NCBI RefSeq assembly: GCF_003208055.1
Contig: NZ_QJUE01000005.1
Location: 62,001-126,000, forward strand
Direction: 5' to 3'
Length of the DNA: 64,000 bases
From: Prochlorococcus marinus XMU1408
Lineage (GTDB): Bacteria; Cyanobacteriota; Cyanobacteriia; PCC-6307; Cyanobiaceae
Shown here: positions 1-8,661 of the stretch, piece after piece
Layout of the letters: each line of letters starts with the position of its first letter
Numbering within the stretch: the first letter of the stretch is position 1
Notes under the pieces: model-generated
What the model was told of the DNA's origin: nothing
What the model saw: only the letters and a program-made list of their open reading frames with translations
The model's database searches: none
Made by a program: the position numbers and the translations under genes

Positions 1-208
1 CCCAGCATTTTTCAAGCAAAGGATTTCGATATACATCCAATCTTGTATCTACATTACCAATTCCACGAAATTCAGTTGTTACATTTAACTTATGTGTGGT
101 GCTTGCGTGACATCCACCAAGTATTGGAATGACACCAAATATAATAATCGTTGATTTAAGTAAAAAATAACCTCCAAGCCTAGATATAGAAGAAAACAAG
201 TAATTCAT
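1..208 (-). CDS. Lipoprotein, partial (cut by left edge)
   Basis: An open frame runs from an ATG at 208 to the left edge, giving 69 visible residues. The N-terminus has a hydrophobic segment at about residues 11-30 and a lipobox-like LGGC with the cysteine at residue 33, so it is probably a lipidated envelope protein. The mature part starts CHASTTHKLNVTTEF and I do not recognise its family. The downstream end is missing, so length and function cannot be judged. Confidence 0.55.
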   Translation of the reverse strand, partial: MNYLFSSISRLGGYFLLKSTIIIFGVIPILGGCHASTTHKLNVTTEFRGIGNVDTRLDVYRNPLLEKCW

Positions 209-593
209 ATTAAACAATAATTTATCAATATTGATTTATTTTATTATAAAAAAATCAATACTTTTTTTTATTCTCACAATTAGCAATAATGATAATAAGT
301 TATCGTACTTCTTAGTACTAAAAGAATACCAAGAGGGTATCCGCAGACTTAATACTTAAAGGATAGTCCTAAACACCTATGAATAGGACTTTACGGATAT
401 ATCGCGAAAAATCACAAAAACATTTAATTCTTTTTACTTACTAACCCTTGAAAACATCATGAATAGAACCAGTCCAACCATTAATGCGACATTACTTTTG
501 GTATATAATATTATGCATCAAAAGAAGTTTAATACAACAAAATAGACCTTCGGTAAAAGAAAGGAATCAACTTTTATTTGTAATTAATTGATC
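209..593. other. Gene-free stretch
   Basis: I see no credible gene in these 385 bases. They are the upstream region of the lipoprotein gene on the left and precede the decayed alpA fragment on the right. The only notable site is a Fur-box-like stretch near 285-303. Confidence 0.5.
285..303. promoter_or_regulatory. Fur-box-like sequence
   Basis: The bases AATAATGATAAT at 285-296 match 11 of the first 12 positions of the classical Fur consensus; the second half is poor. It lies about 80 bp upstream of the lipoprotein start. In AT-rich DNA such a match can arise by chance, so this is only a candidate. Confidence 0.2.
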
Positions 594-815
594 ATGAAAA
601 CACCTTTATCTAAAGGTGTCATGGATAGGTATTTTTTGACTATTCAACAGGTCTCGACCTCGATCGGATTATCACGTTCAACAATTAATAGAGAAAAACC
701 AAAAGGTGCCTTTCCACCAAGATAAAAAATCTCACAACGCAGAGTTGGATACTAGAAAGATTAAGTTGTTATGTGGATGGAAGGTAATTGGTCTAAGGGA
801 GTTAAATTGTCATGA
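594..815 (+). pseudogene. AlpA-like excisionase/regulator, nonsense-disrupted
   Basis: One frame from ATG 594 to TGA 813-815 reads as a 73-codon AlpA-type winged-helix protein. Its core is LTIQQVSTSIGLSRSTINRE, followed by GAFPPR, KISQRRVGY and VVMWMEG in the family order. It is broken by three in-frame stops: TAA at 723, TAG at 753 and TAA at 762. No frameshift is needed to follow the family from end to end. The terminal TGA overlaps the ATG of the integrase fragment at 812 (ATGA), which indicates an ancestral alpA-int operon. AlpA proteins act in excision or regulation of prophages and islands. A working gene would need stop suppression, so I call it a pseudogene. Confidence 0.65.
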
Positions 816-985
816 CTCTCTCCAACGCAAAGATCAAAACAAGAAAACCATCAGAGAAAAGGCAACTAATTCCGATGGATGGAAAAGATCTTTATTTAAT
901 AGTCGAAAAATATCCTCTTAATTCAAAAAGATTTGAGGGGAGAATGAACTTCCCTAGAACAAGTTATTGGAAAACAAAAGACTGA
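812..985 (+). pseudogene. P4-type tyrosine integrase, N-terminal fragment
   Basis: This 57-codon frame starts MTLSNAKIKTRKPSEKRQ and continues MDGKDLYLIVEKYP, NSKRFEGRMNFPR. That is the arrangement of the N-terminal arm-binding domain (DUF4102-type) of P4-like integrases: LTDxxIxxxKPxxK, DGxGLYLxV, then a basic strand. A full integrase is about 400 aa. The core-binding and catalytic R-H-R-Y domains are absent, so this is a relic. It follows the alpA pseudogene with a 4-base overlap. Confidence 0.6.
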
Positions 986-1237
986 AAGTATTAGTCATAC
1001 AAAAAAGTAACCAAACAATTAGTTGGGATGAGGTTACTAAATTAATGAAATCCATGATGGATATGAACCTTTTATTTCTAATAAAATTACAAATGCAAGT
1101 TACTCCTTAAGAGATATTCATTCCAATTGCGAAGGGTATCAACTTTATGCAAATTGGTTGGTTGATTTAAAATAAATAGTAAGTATAATTTAATACCTAA
1201 AATTATTGAAATAGAGCAAGTAAACAAAACTCATAAA
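986..1237 (+). other. Frameshifted coding remnant
   Basis: Coding-like pieces appear in shifted frames. One reads ISWDEVTKLM around 1020-1050. A +1-shifted one reads NEIHDGYEPFISNKI, SLRDIHSNCEGYQ and LYANWLVDLK up to a TAA near 1174. A third frame then runs open into the ORF at 1238. This looks like one or two decayed genes next to the alpA-int relic. I do not recognise the family. Confidence 0.35.
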
Positions 1238-1525
1238 TTGTTTAATCATATTGAAAACTATTCTTCTAATACTACAAAATACTTTTCAGCGGATGAAGTT
1301 GTGGATGGGAGAAGAGACTTACTGCACATAGTTGGAAAAAAGTTCCATCAAATTGCACTTTCATCGCAATTTATGAGTGAAGTCACTTTTGATTTCGAAA
1401 GTACAGATATTTCTTCTTCAAGCGAAACTGAGAACCATGTTTTTATTCAGGTCTGGCTCGTTAAAAATAAGGAGAGGGTGGATGTCCATTTAGCAGGACA
1501 TGTCAGGATATGGAACTACAAATGA
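1238..1525 (+). CDS. Hypothetical protein, possibly a remnant
   Basis: A 95-aa frame begins with TTG; the same frame is open further upstream (to about 1160) but has no ATG. The product is soluble-looking and acidic in its middle (FDFESTDISSSSETE), and ends DVHLAGHVRIWNYK. No domain is recognised. Because the preceding region is frameshifted, this may be the intact end of a larger decayed gene carried with the alpA-int relic. Confidence 0.35.
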   Translation: MFNHIENYSSNTTKYFSADEVVDGRRDLLHIVGKKFHQIALSSQFMSEVTFDFESTDISSSSETENHVFIQVWLVKNKERVDVHLAGHVRIWNYK

Positions 1526-1642
1526 GATCGTTTTTGCATTTTTCCATGGGACACTTTCACTTTTTTAATTAAGAGCATTTTTAAACCGCTCTATCTAAAA
1601 AGCATCGGTCACTCAAACAAAAACAGGTCTAAAGTTCATAAT

Positions 1643-2164
1643 CTATTTATTAACTGCTTTAGATATATCTTCAGCGACCCGAAAGATAAGAGAAGTGCCT
1701 TCTATTAAAACTCTTGTTATCACAATGAGAAGTAAACAACTAAAGAAGTAACCAATATTTGAAGCAATTACATCAGCACCACGAAATAAACTACCTAATG
1801 CAAACGAAATAAACCCTAAACTAGCGCCTGAAAATATACCTTGAAAGATTGCATAAAGTAGAGACAATATTGATAAAGAGGCATACGAAGATAAATTATA
1901 ATCATTAAAAATAATACTCCTCAAGGATTTATCATTGATTTCCTTTCTAGATTTGCTTCTTCTTATCCATGCTGTAACTAAACCAATCAATGAAAATATA
2001 GAGATATAATAGGGATTTGTATTAAGAGTAAAATCATATCCCTCTCTTAAAACAAACTGAAATAGAAAAAGTAATAAGATAATACCTAGATAAATTTTTT
2101 CTCTAGAAGTTAATTTCTCAAGTCTATTCTTTGCAATAGTCTTTACTCGCGTAAGATTTGACAT
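1643..2164 (-). CDS. Hypothetical membrane protein
   Basis: A 173-aa protein with about four hydrophobic stretches: residues 24-40, 53-68, 95-125 and 135-155. The N-terminus is basic (NLTRVKTIAKNRLEKL) and the C-terminus (RVAEDISKAVNK) probably cytoplasmic. The ATG at 2164 is the only clear start. I do not recognise the family. It stands alone on this strand between the decayed element and tRNA-Ser. Confidence 0.6.
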   Translation of the reverse strand: MSNLTRVKTIAKNRLEKLTSREKIYLGIILLLFLFQFVLREGYDFTLNTNPYYISIFSLIGLVTAWIRRSKSRKEINDKSLRSIIFNDYNLSSYASLSILSLLYAIFQGIFSGASLGFISFALGSLFRGADVIASNIGYFFSCLLLIVITRVLIEGTSLIFRVAEDISKAVNK

Positions 2165-2526
2165 GATAAAATTTTAAACATAGTAAATATAGTTTGCATA
2201 GTCTAAGTTTTGGTAAAACTTAATAAAATATTATTTATCCAGGTAAACTGCATCTTAAAATCTTGCCAAATCAAGCAATAAACTAGGGAAGAAATGAAAG
2301 AAGTGTTATTGCTAAAAGAAAACTTCTATTATTCTCATCTAATAAAATCTGTTGGATTTAAATATATTTTATTCCTAGAAACTAATTCTAGTGCATGAAA
2401 TTTCATCGAGTTTTGTGGCATCATCTTTTAACTAGTTAGTTAGTTAATTTTTCGTTAAAGTCGCTAGAAAGTTTCACTTTATGGCACTTACTGTCAACTC
2501 ATGGCAACCCATTTCGTCATAGAAAG
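2165..2526. other. Gene-free stretch
   Basis: The 362 bases between the membrane protein start and tRNA-Ser show no credible gene, structured RNA or repeat beyond a short TTAGTTAG run near 2440. Confidence 0.5.
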
Positions 2527-2613
2527 CGGAGAGGGTGGGATTCGAACCCACGGATAGTTTTACCTATCAAACGATTTCGAGTCGTTCGCTTTCGACCACT
2601 CAGCCACCTCTCC
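2527..2613 (-). tRNA. tRNA-Ser(CGA)
   Basis: The minus strand folds as an 87-nt class II tRNA. The acceptor stem pairs GGAGAGG with CCTCTCC and the discriminator is G. The D arm has GGCTGAGTGGTCGAAAGC, the anticodon loop CTCGAAA gives CGA, a long variable arm follows, and the T loop is GGTTCGAATCC. CCA is not encoded. tRNA genes are common integration sites, and a decayed integrase lies about 1.5 kb to the left. Confidence 0.95.
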
Positions 2614-2687
2614 TTTCTAAAAAATTTTAAAGCAATATTCTATAAACCCTAGTAATTAACAGAATTAAAAAATTAGTTTTTAATTTT

Positions 2688-3713
2688 TTAATTCCATCCA
2701 GCTTTTCTCATAAGCCTGATTGCTTTTTTATTATTTGCGCCTAATTGATCAATGGTCACATTGTCTGGAGAGAATTCGCCAAATTGTTTAACTTCTTGCA
2801 TTGTGTTGAAACCGACTAAAGGATGTTCATATGTTGGACCCGCTAACCCCATACTCCCAGTAGGAGAAGCTAAATACTCCAGCAGCTGAATAGCCTCTTC
2901 TTTATTTTCGGAATATTTAGCAATTCCACCTGCGCTTACATTCACATGTGCAGGATTAGGAGTAAGAACTTTTACTTTTTTAGCCAAATTTTTATCTTTT
3001 TTACCATTAACTCCAGCAAGCATTCTTGAAACATAATAATGATTGACAATACCAACCCCACATTTACCCTGAGCAACAGCTCTAATGACCCCTATATCTC
3101 CAGGGAAAAAAGGTTGCGAAACATTTGAAATCAACCCCTTTAGCCATTCTTTAGTTTTTGCTTCTCCTCTATTAACTATTTGATTAGCTACTAAAGATTG
3201 ATTATATGGACTGCTTCTTTTTCTCACGCAAACAAGTCCCTGTAATGAAGGATTAGCAAGATCTGAATAATCTTTAATTGAATTTATATCGACTTTTTTA
3301 GGATTAGCGACCATAACTCTTACTCTTCTAGTCAGGGCATACCATCTTGCCTGGGGATCTCTATATTCCACTGGAACATTTGCATCTAATTTAGAAGATC
3401 TATATGGCTGTAAAAGTCCACTTTTTGCTGCATTGCTAATTCTTGCAGCATCAACAAGAAGAATTACATCTGCTTTAGATTTTGCCCCTTCTCTCTTCAA
3501 TCTTTCAACTAAAGAAATACCTGTAGCCTCAATTAATCGAATTTTTATGCCAGTTTCTTCATTGAATTTCTTGTATATCTGCTTATCAGTGTTGTAATGC
3601 CTACCTGAATAGATCCTTACTTCTCTTTCAGATGCTTTTACATTATTAAAACCAGAAGAAACTAAAAGTGAACTCGCTATTACAGAAGTAAAAATACTCT
3701 TAATTAAATTCAT
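2688..3713 (-). CDS. futA: Fe(III) ABC transporter substrate-binding protein
   Basis: A 341-aa periplasmic binding protein of the FutA/IdiA/AfuA family, which captures ferric iron for the Fut ABC importer. Residues 1-27 form a signal peptide ending near NVKA. The mature protein begins REVRIYSGRHYNTDKQIY, the usual strand followed by an iron-contacting H-Y region. The C-lobe has NHYYVSRM, supplying the paired tyrosine ligands, and LEYLASPTG, typical of the family. It is divergent from a PiuC-like dioxygenase, an association seen with iron-uptake loci. The transporter's membrane and ATPase genes are not adjacent. A palindrome between the two genes may be the shared iron-responsive operator. Confidence 0.93.
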   Translation of the reverse strand: MNLIKSIFTSVIASSLLVSSGFNNVKASEREVRIYSGRHYNTDKQIYKKFNEETGIKIRLIEATGISLVERLKREGAKSKADVILLVDAARISNAAKSGLLQPYRSSKLDANVPVEYRDPQARWYALTRRVRVMVANPKKVDINSIKDYSDLANPSLQGLVCVRKRSSPYNQSLVANQIVNRGEAKTKEWLKGLISNVSQPFFPGDIGVIRAVAQGKCGVGIVNHYYVSRMLAGVNGKKDKNLAKKVKVLTPNPAHVNVSAGGIAKYSENKEEAIQLLEYLASPTGSMGLAGPTYEHPLVGFNTMQEVKQFGEFSPDNVTIDQLGANNKKAIRLMRKAGWN

Positions 3714-3802
3714 TAATCTATATGAGTAAAGGATTAATATCTTTATAGACTAGACAAGAAGGAAGAGCTAAATTTGGCTTCGCAACTTTTATACGTATTT
3801 AA

Positions 3803-3827
3803 GTATAAATTGATATCATATTTATAC
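3803..3827. promoter_or_regulatory. Palindromic operator candidate between futA and the PiuC-like gene
   Basis: GTATAAAT at 3803-3810 and its exact inverse ATTTATAC at 3820-3827 flank a self-complementary TGATATCA. The site lies in the 145-bp divergent intergenic region, 32 bp before the dioxygenase start and 90 bp before futA. Both genes belong to families usually derepressed by low iron, so a Fur operator is a reasonable inference. The sequence is not a close match to the classical Fur consensus. Confidence 0.35.
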
Positions 3828-3858
3828 TTTATTATAAACATATAATCTAAATACTAAT

Positions 3859-4524
3859 ATGGAATATTTAACTCATTCTTTAATTGATAAATCAGAGGCA
3901 CAACAAATAGTCAAAAAATTAAAGGCCGAGAAAAATTCTTGGCAAGATGGCAAAAAAACTGCAGGAAGCTATGCAGCTAAAATTAAAAATAATTTTCAAT
4001 TAGATAGAAATTCGGAGCTTTCTATTGAACTGAGAGATATTATTTCTAATAAAATCATATCAAATCCTCTTCTTAAAAGTTTTACATTACCTAGTCTTAT
4101 CCATGGCCTCATGCTTACTAAGTCCCTTGCTGGACATGGCTATGGTATTCACATTGATAATCCTTATATGCCATCTGGAAGAAGCGATTTATCTTTTACA
4201 TTATTTTTAAACGACGCAAAAGATTATAAAGGTGGTGAATTATGCATTCAGAAATTTAATAAAACAGAAAACATAAAACTATCTGCTGGTGAAATAATAA
4301 TTTACCCGAGCACACAACTCCATTCTGTTGCTGAAATCAAAGAAGGAGAACGTTATGTATGTGTAGGTTGGATTCAAAGCTATGTTCAAAGCAATGAAGA
4401 TAGAAACTTTTTATTTGGACTTGATGCTGGAGCGAAACGATTGTTATCCAAGCATGGTAGATCAGATGAATTAGATTTAATTTTTCAGGCTTATAGCAAT
4501 TTGCTAAGAAGATTAGGTGACTAA
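3859..4524 (+). CDS. PiuC/YbiX-like Fe(II)/2-oxoglutarate dioxygenase
   Basis: A 221-aa PKHD-type hydroxylase. The metal ligands are visible as H98-x-D100 (GYGIHIDNPYM) and H155 (STQLHSVAEI), with R165 (EGERYVCVGW) placed to bind 2-oxoglutarate. Length and spacing match the PiuC family, often found beside bacterial iron receptors. Divergence from futA supports an iron-related role, although the true substrate of this family is not settled. ATG 3859 is the only good start. Confidence 0.85.
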   Translation: MEYLTHSLIDKSEAQQIVKKLKAEKNSWQDGKKTAGSYAAKIKNNFQLDRNSELSIELRDIISNKIISNPLLKSFTLPSLIHGLMLTKSLAGHGYGIHIDNPYMPSGRSDLSFTLFLNDAKDYKGGELCIQKFNKTENIKLSAGEIIIYPSTQLHSVAEIKEGERYVCVGWIQSYVQSNEDRNFLFGLDAGAKRLLSKHGRSDELDLIFQAYSNLLRRLGD

Positions 4525-4541
4525 ATTGATCACTTTATACA

Positions 4542-4856
4542 GTGAAAAGTAAAAAAAGAACTTTCATTAGCAAGTGCGGCGTATCAAAATATGGACAAAA
4601 GAGACCTTGCATGCCTAGTAAAACTCCTATTGGAATATTTCTTGCAGCAGCAGCAGCTTTAGCAACGAATGCAATTATTCCAGACAATTCAATCGCTGGG
4701 GAAAGACACGGAGATATGGGGGGGCTAAAGGAATGGACTACGGATCAAGAGGCAGACGAAGATGGGAAGCTAGATGCAGCTGCTCAGAAAGCTGCCGAAA
4801 AAGCCAAAAAAGCTGATGTATGCATTCCTATAGGTGAGGGAGAAAACTGCTGGTAA
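4542..4856 (+). CDS. Hypothetical small secreted or membrane protein
   Basis: The longest frame gives 104 aa from a GTG. An ATG at 4611 would give a cleaner N-terminus (MPSKTPIGIFLAAAAALATN), a plausible signal peptide ending near NSIA. The mature part is charged and rich in alanine, lysine and aspartate, and ends CIPIGEGENCW with two cysteines. The upstream extension has an unusual KCGVSKYGQKRPC, so both starts are possible. It starts 18 bp after the dioxygenase gene, so they may be co-transcribed. Family not recognised. Confidence 0.55.
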   Translation: MKSKKRTFISKCGVSKYGQKRPCMPSKTPIGIFLAAAAALATNAIIPDNSIAGERHGDMGGLKEWTTDQEADEDGKLDAAAQKAAEKAKKADVCIPIGEGENCW

Positions 4857-4865
4857 ATTTTAATT

Positions 4866-4894
4866 AAAAAAAGCCCCTTCTAGGGGCTTTTTTT
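4866..4894. terminator. Rho-independent terminator, bidirectional
   Basis: A perfect stem AAGCCCC/GGGGCTT with loop TTCTA is flanked by A-runs and T-runs. It lies between two convergent genes (the small secreted protein and the porin) and can stop transcription from both sides. Confidence 0.85.
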
Positions 4895-4914
4895 AATTGT
4901 CCTAATTATATAAA

Positions 4915-6162
4915 TTAGAATCTGAATTCAGTTAGAAGAACTGCACCAGTGACATCTTTGCCTTCTGCTTCAACATCTGTACTACCAAAGATAGCTGGTG
5001 TAACTGTTACTCCATCATTAACCTTGAAGGAATAATAAGCTTCCCAAACAGAATTGTCCTCTGATGGATCAGAACCACCGCCAACAATATTAGTAGCTGC
5101 AACTCTTGAACCAACAGCAAGTCCTGCTCTGTTTCCATCGATGAATAGATCTTTCCAGTTAAGGCCAACCATCCAACCTGATGCCTCATCAGCATTGCCA
5201 GTTCCAGCATCGTCGATACTAGAAACATCGTAACCAAGCTGGACTGAAGGAAGTGCTCCTGAATTATCAGGTTTCCAATATGCTCTTAAACCGATTGCAG
5301 TTTCAGAACTTCCTGAATCTCTTGACTTACCTTTAGCTGTGGTGAAATAGCTATCAGACCAGCCATTATCTTTAAAAGCAACAGCTCCAGATACCTGCCA
5401 TTGTGGAGTGCCGTATTCGAGCTTAGTTAATAAAGCTGACTTGGCATCTTCTCCAAATAGACCTTGATCTTTTGAAGACTTAGCCCCACCTTGACTTGTA
5501 TAAGCTGCACTTAATGCCCATCTACCATCTGAAGGATCATCAGTTTGCTGAGTCCATGCGGCACCAAAACCAGCTTTAGTACTAGAACCATAAACTGTTC
5601 CATTTCCACCAAGACTGAATTGCTTAGTTATTGGCTTGTAAATAGAAGGAGAACTTGCAAGCATGTAGTAGTTCTCAATTTTTGGTCCAACCCAAACAGT
5701 TAAGCTTTCGCCGACAGGGAACTGATACCAAATCTTGTCAACTTTTAAAGCGTCTGATGTGTTTTTTCCAGCTGATAAATAAGTACCTTGACCTTTGTCT
5801 ACAAAGTGATCTGATACATTACCAGCTTTAATTCTTGTATATAGAAGGTCTTCACCAGTGAAACTGGTATTCATGTTCAACTGATACATGTATTCCATAG
5901 TGATACTGTCAGTATCTGACTCGGAATCATCATCAACATAACCAGTGATGAAAGCAGCTTTCCCACTCATCTTTGTAGAAGAAGAGAACTGACCAGCCTG
6001 GATTTCGCCTAGCTGAGCCTCTACTCCATCAACACGTGCTTGAATAACTTCAGAACTTAGATCTGAGTCGTTGGATACCGCAGTAACGTCGGCATTTGCA
6101 GCTAAAGGTGCCATCAGGCCCAAAGCAGCAGGAGCTACCAGCAAACGCTGAAAAAGCTTCAT
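4915..6162 (-). CDS. Outer-membrane porin
   Basis: About 415 aa from the internal ATG (MKLFQRLLVAPAALG); the frame also opens 5 codons earlier (MCEDT). Residues 1-24 are a signal peptide ending ANA-D. A short helical segment follows (VDGVEAQLGEIQAGQ), then many alternating beta strands ending in the aromatic LLTEFRF, the C-terminal signature of outer-membrane barrels. It resembles picocyanobacterial Som-type porins, but the SLH domain usual at the N-terminus of cyanobacterial Som proteins is absent or very reduced. It probably allows passive entry of inorganic ions or small solutes. Confidence 0.85.
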   Translation of the reverse strand: MKLFQRLLVAPAALGLMAPLAANADVTAVSNDSDLSSEVIQARVDGVEAQLGEIQAGQFSSSTKMSGKAAFITGYVDDDSESDTDSITMEYMYQLNMNTSFTGEDLLYTRIKAGNVSDHFVDKGQGTYLSAGKNTSDALKVDKIWYQFPVGESLTVWVGPKIENYYMLASSPSIYKPITKQFSLGGNGTVYGSSTKAGFGAAWTQQTDDPSDGRWALSAAYTSQGGAKSSKDQGLFGEDAKSALLTKLEYGTPQWQVSGAVAFKDNGWSDSYFTTAKGKSRDSGSSETAIGLRAYWKPDNSGALPSVQLGYDVSSIDDAGTGNADEASGWMVGLNWKDLFIDGNRAGLAVGSRVAATNIVGGGSDPSEDNSVWEAYYSFKVNDGVTVTPAIFGSTDVEAEGKDVTGAVLLTEFRF

Positions 6163-6316
6163 TGTGTCCTCACACAAAATATGTCTTTAATATAATAATG
6201 TATTCATTAAGACATTCCAGAGCACTAACTCTTGCAAGTATCTTTTTATACATAGGAGTATATTATTGGAACTAATTGTTATTAGAAAAACTTGATTTAT
6301 TAAGGTAGGTTAACAA

Positions 6317-7186
6317 TTAATTAGAACAAAGAGGGAACCCAAGGACTTCTCTTTCCTGTACCCAAGCTTCAGCGACCTTACGAGCCAAAGATCGGATTCT
6401 TGCAATAATCTTAGTTCTCTCCGTAACAGATATGACCCCTCTAGCTTCTAATAAATTAAATGTATGACTACATTTCAATACATAATCAAGAGAGGGAGAA
6501 GGAAGTTTTTTAGTTATCAATTGATGAGCTTCTTCTTCATAAATTTCAAAAAGCTTCCTTAAATTATCCGAATTAGATTCTTCAAAATTATATTTACATT
6601 GACCTTTTTCAAAAGGGAGCCAGATCTGACCATATTTAGTCATTTTGTTCCATGAAAGATCCCAAATACTTTCAACATTTTGCAAATACATCGCCAATCT
6701 TTCTAGGCCATAAGTGATCTCAATCGAGACAGGCTTGCAATCAAGTCCACCACATTGTTGAAAATAAGTAAATTGTGTAACTTCCATGCCATCAAGCCAA
6801 ACCTCCCATCCCACGCCCCAGGCACCTAAAGTAGGAGATTCCCAATTGTCCTCAACGAATCTAATATCGTGATCCTTAGCTGAAATCCCTAATACATCAA
6901 GAGAAGACAGATAAATTTCTTGGATGCCATCCAAAGAAGGTTTAATAAGAACTTGATATTGAAAATAATGCTGAGCTCTATTTGGATTGTCTCCATACCT
7001 GCCATCTGTCGGTCTCCTGCAAGGCTCTGGATAAGCTACAGCCCAAGGTTCAGGACCAATCGCTCTCAAAAAAGAATGAGGACTCATTGTCCCCGCACCC
7101 TTCTCTAAGTCGTAAGGTTGTAGCAGCAAGCAACCTTTATCACTCCAGAATTTATTGAGACTTGAAATTATGTCTTGGAAATACAT
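6317..7186 (-). CDS. glyQ: Glycyl-tRNA synthetase alpha subunit
   Basis: A 289-aa class II aminoacyl-tRNA synthetase alpha chain of the bacterial alpha2-beta2 type; it charges tRNA-Gly together with GlyS. The opening [19 protein letters not shown] and the motifs [20 protein letters not shown] and [10 protein letters not shown] are diagnostic. Length is normal. glyS is not next to it here, which is common in cyanobacteria. It is monocistronic on this strand. Confidence 0.97.
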   Translation of the reverse strand: MYFQDIISSLNKFWSDKGCLLLQPYDLEKGAGTMSPHSFLRAIGPEPWAVAYPEPCRRPTDGRYGDNPNRAQHYFQYQVLIKPSLDGIQEIYLSSLDVLGISAKDHDIRFVEDNWESPTLGAWGVGWEVWLDGMEVTQFTYFQQCGGLDCKPVSIEITYGLERLAMYLQNVESIWDLSWNKMTKYGQIWLPFEKGQCKYNFEESNSDNLRKLFEIYEEEAHQLITKKLPSPSLDYVLKCSHTFNLLEARGVISVTERTKIIARIRSLARKVAEAWVQEREVLGFPLCSN

Positions 7187-7319
7187 ATATAGTGAATTAT
7201 CTAGTTAATTTAAGTTTTAGAATTAATAAATTCATCTATTAAATATACACTTAAATAACAAGTTTATAAGAAAAAACAGAATATGGAAATATTTAAATGA
7301 TTTTAATATTTTAAATATA

Positions 7320-7964
7320 TCAATTAGGCAAATAAGACAGATTTCCTGCTATTGAAATTCTTGGTTCATCTGTTTTGTAAAAAGGATAAACACAATGTCT
7401 TAATTTAGCAGGAAAGAAAACCATATAACCTTCAAATTTTGAAGACAATGTATATCTGTAATTCGCTATTGATCCTAAAGTATCATCATATTCAAATTCA
7501 AAACAACCTGCCTTTATACTTTTATCTTTAATCTCACTATATTGGGGCAATTTCTTTTGATCCTCCCAGTCATATGGAATCTTCAACCAAATGGCGAACG
7601 AATATACACCAGAATGATTATGATAGGGATTAAATTCTGTTTTATATTGATAATTAGCCCAAAACTTATCTAAGACCAATTTACTTCCAGGTCCCAGCAA
7701 TGCATTTTTAGAGACAGGGTCACCTAAATTATGGTTTTTTTCACGATACAATTTTACTAATGGGGCACAGACTGATTTATAAAAAAATTGATCTATATCA
7801 TCAAGCAAAAAACTTTGCGAAATATTACCTTCTAATTTGTTTTTAAAATCTATATTTTTAATTTTGCCAATATCAATAATCTTCCATAAATAATCAACAA
7901 CTTCTTGATCCAATTTAACTTGCAAAAAAGGAGTAACTGGAGGATATATTGGTGTAACTTCCAT
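7320..7964 (-). CDS. 2OG-Fe(II) oxygenase superfamily protein
   Basis: A 214-aa double-stranded beta-helix protein. Likely ligands are H115-x-H117 in NPYHNHSGVYSF, H190 in AKLRHCVYPFY and R202 in DEPRISIAGNL. This pattern (HNH, a hydrophobic strand, late H, then RISIAxN) is shared with the TIGR02466/PF13759-like oxygenases abundant in picocyanobacteria and their myoviruses. The substrate is unknown. It lies at the start of an accessory stretch after glyQ. Confidence 0.7.
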   Translation of the reverse strand: MEVTPIYPPVTPFLQVKLDQEVVDYLWKIIDIGKIKNIDFKNKLEGNISQSFLLDDIDQFFYKSVCAPLVKLYREKNHNLGDPVSKNALLGPGSKLVLDKFWANYQYKTEFNPYHNHSGVYSFAIWLKIPYDWEDQKKLPQYSEIKDKSIKAGCFEFEYDDTLGSIANYRYTLSSKFEGYMVFFPAKLRHCVYPFYKTDEPRISIAGNLSYLPN

Positions 7965-8594
7965 TGCTAATTAAAATCAACAAAAATAATATCAAAATAA
8001 AATACAACTAATTGCCTAAACATTGCATAAACATCTTATATAGCTGTAACACAAACGGTCAGAACGATTGCTAAGACTGACTTCTTAAAGATATAAATAG
8101 ACCTATGCATTTATGTCCTGAAAATACATTAGTGCCGATATATAAAAATGAAAGGGTAGAGCTGACCTTGATTCAACTAGGCAAAAAAAAGGAATTCCAT
8201 CCACCTTAAAGCAATCAATAACATACTAAGACCATCACCTATCAATCCTAATCAACAAATGAGAACTTAAAGATGAGTACTTGGCCAAGAACGAGCCACA
8301 TACTTATCGCTAAGTATAAATACTCATAAAATAAATATAATCTAATAGCAATATTTAATAAAGTTCTTTTTAATTTTCTCTATAAAAAACCAATAACAGT
8401 ATAAAGCAGAAAGGCAAACAGCCTTCAAAGTTAAGAAAAAACAAAAACATGCAAATTTTCATATATTATTTTTTTTATAATACACTTCTATATTGTTAAA
8501 CAGAAAAAACTAATAGACCAATAGGAGATAAATCTACCCAAAAAAATTAATAAACTCTAGTTTTCTTTTGTTTTGCCATGTCCGAAGCAAGACT
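7965..8594. other. Long gene-poor stretch
   Basis: 630 bases with no convincing gene. A 34-codon frame at 8105-8209 (MHLCPENTLVPIYKNERV...) has no supporting context and I do not call it. The right part is the upstream region of the gene at 8662 and ends in a LexA-operator-like palindrome. Confidence 0.5.
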
Positions 8595-8608
8595 GGTACA
8601 CTAGTACC
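8595..8608. promoter_or_regulatory. LexA (SOS) operator, cyanobacterial type
   Basis: The 14-mer GGTACACTAGTACC fits the cyanobacterial SOS-box form RGTACnnnDGTWCB at every defined position. It lies 54 bp before the ATG of the gene at 8662. The lexA gene at 57896 in the same window has a related site (GGTACATATGTATT). Control by LexA is inferred from this match. Confidence 0.6.
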
Positions 8609-8661
8609 TGTTGTTCCGAATCGACACAAGAAGTATATTTAGAGCGTACACGGTTAGACCA

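Noticed and set aside
594-815. Functional stop-codon readthrough in alpA
   Set aside because: Three stops in 40 bases and a truncated integrase partner are explained more simply by decay.
706-921. 71-aa frame starting MPFHQDKKSHNAELD
   Set aside because: It overlaps the alpA relic and the integrase fragment in another frame; those two show clear family patterns and this does not.
5007-5237. 76-aa minus-strand frame inside the porin gene
   Set aside because: Shadow of the porin in another frame; no start context or family pattern.
8105-8209. 34-codon frame in the gap before the SOS-box gene
   Set aside because: Short and without context or pattern; equally likely by chance.
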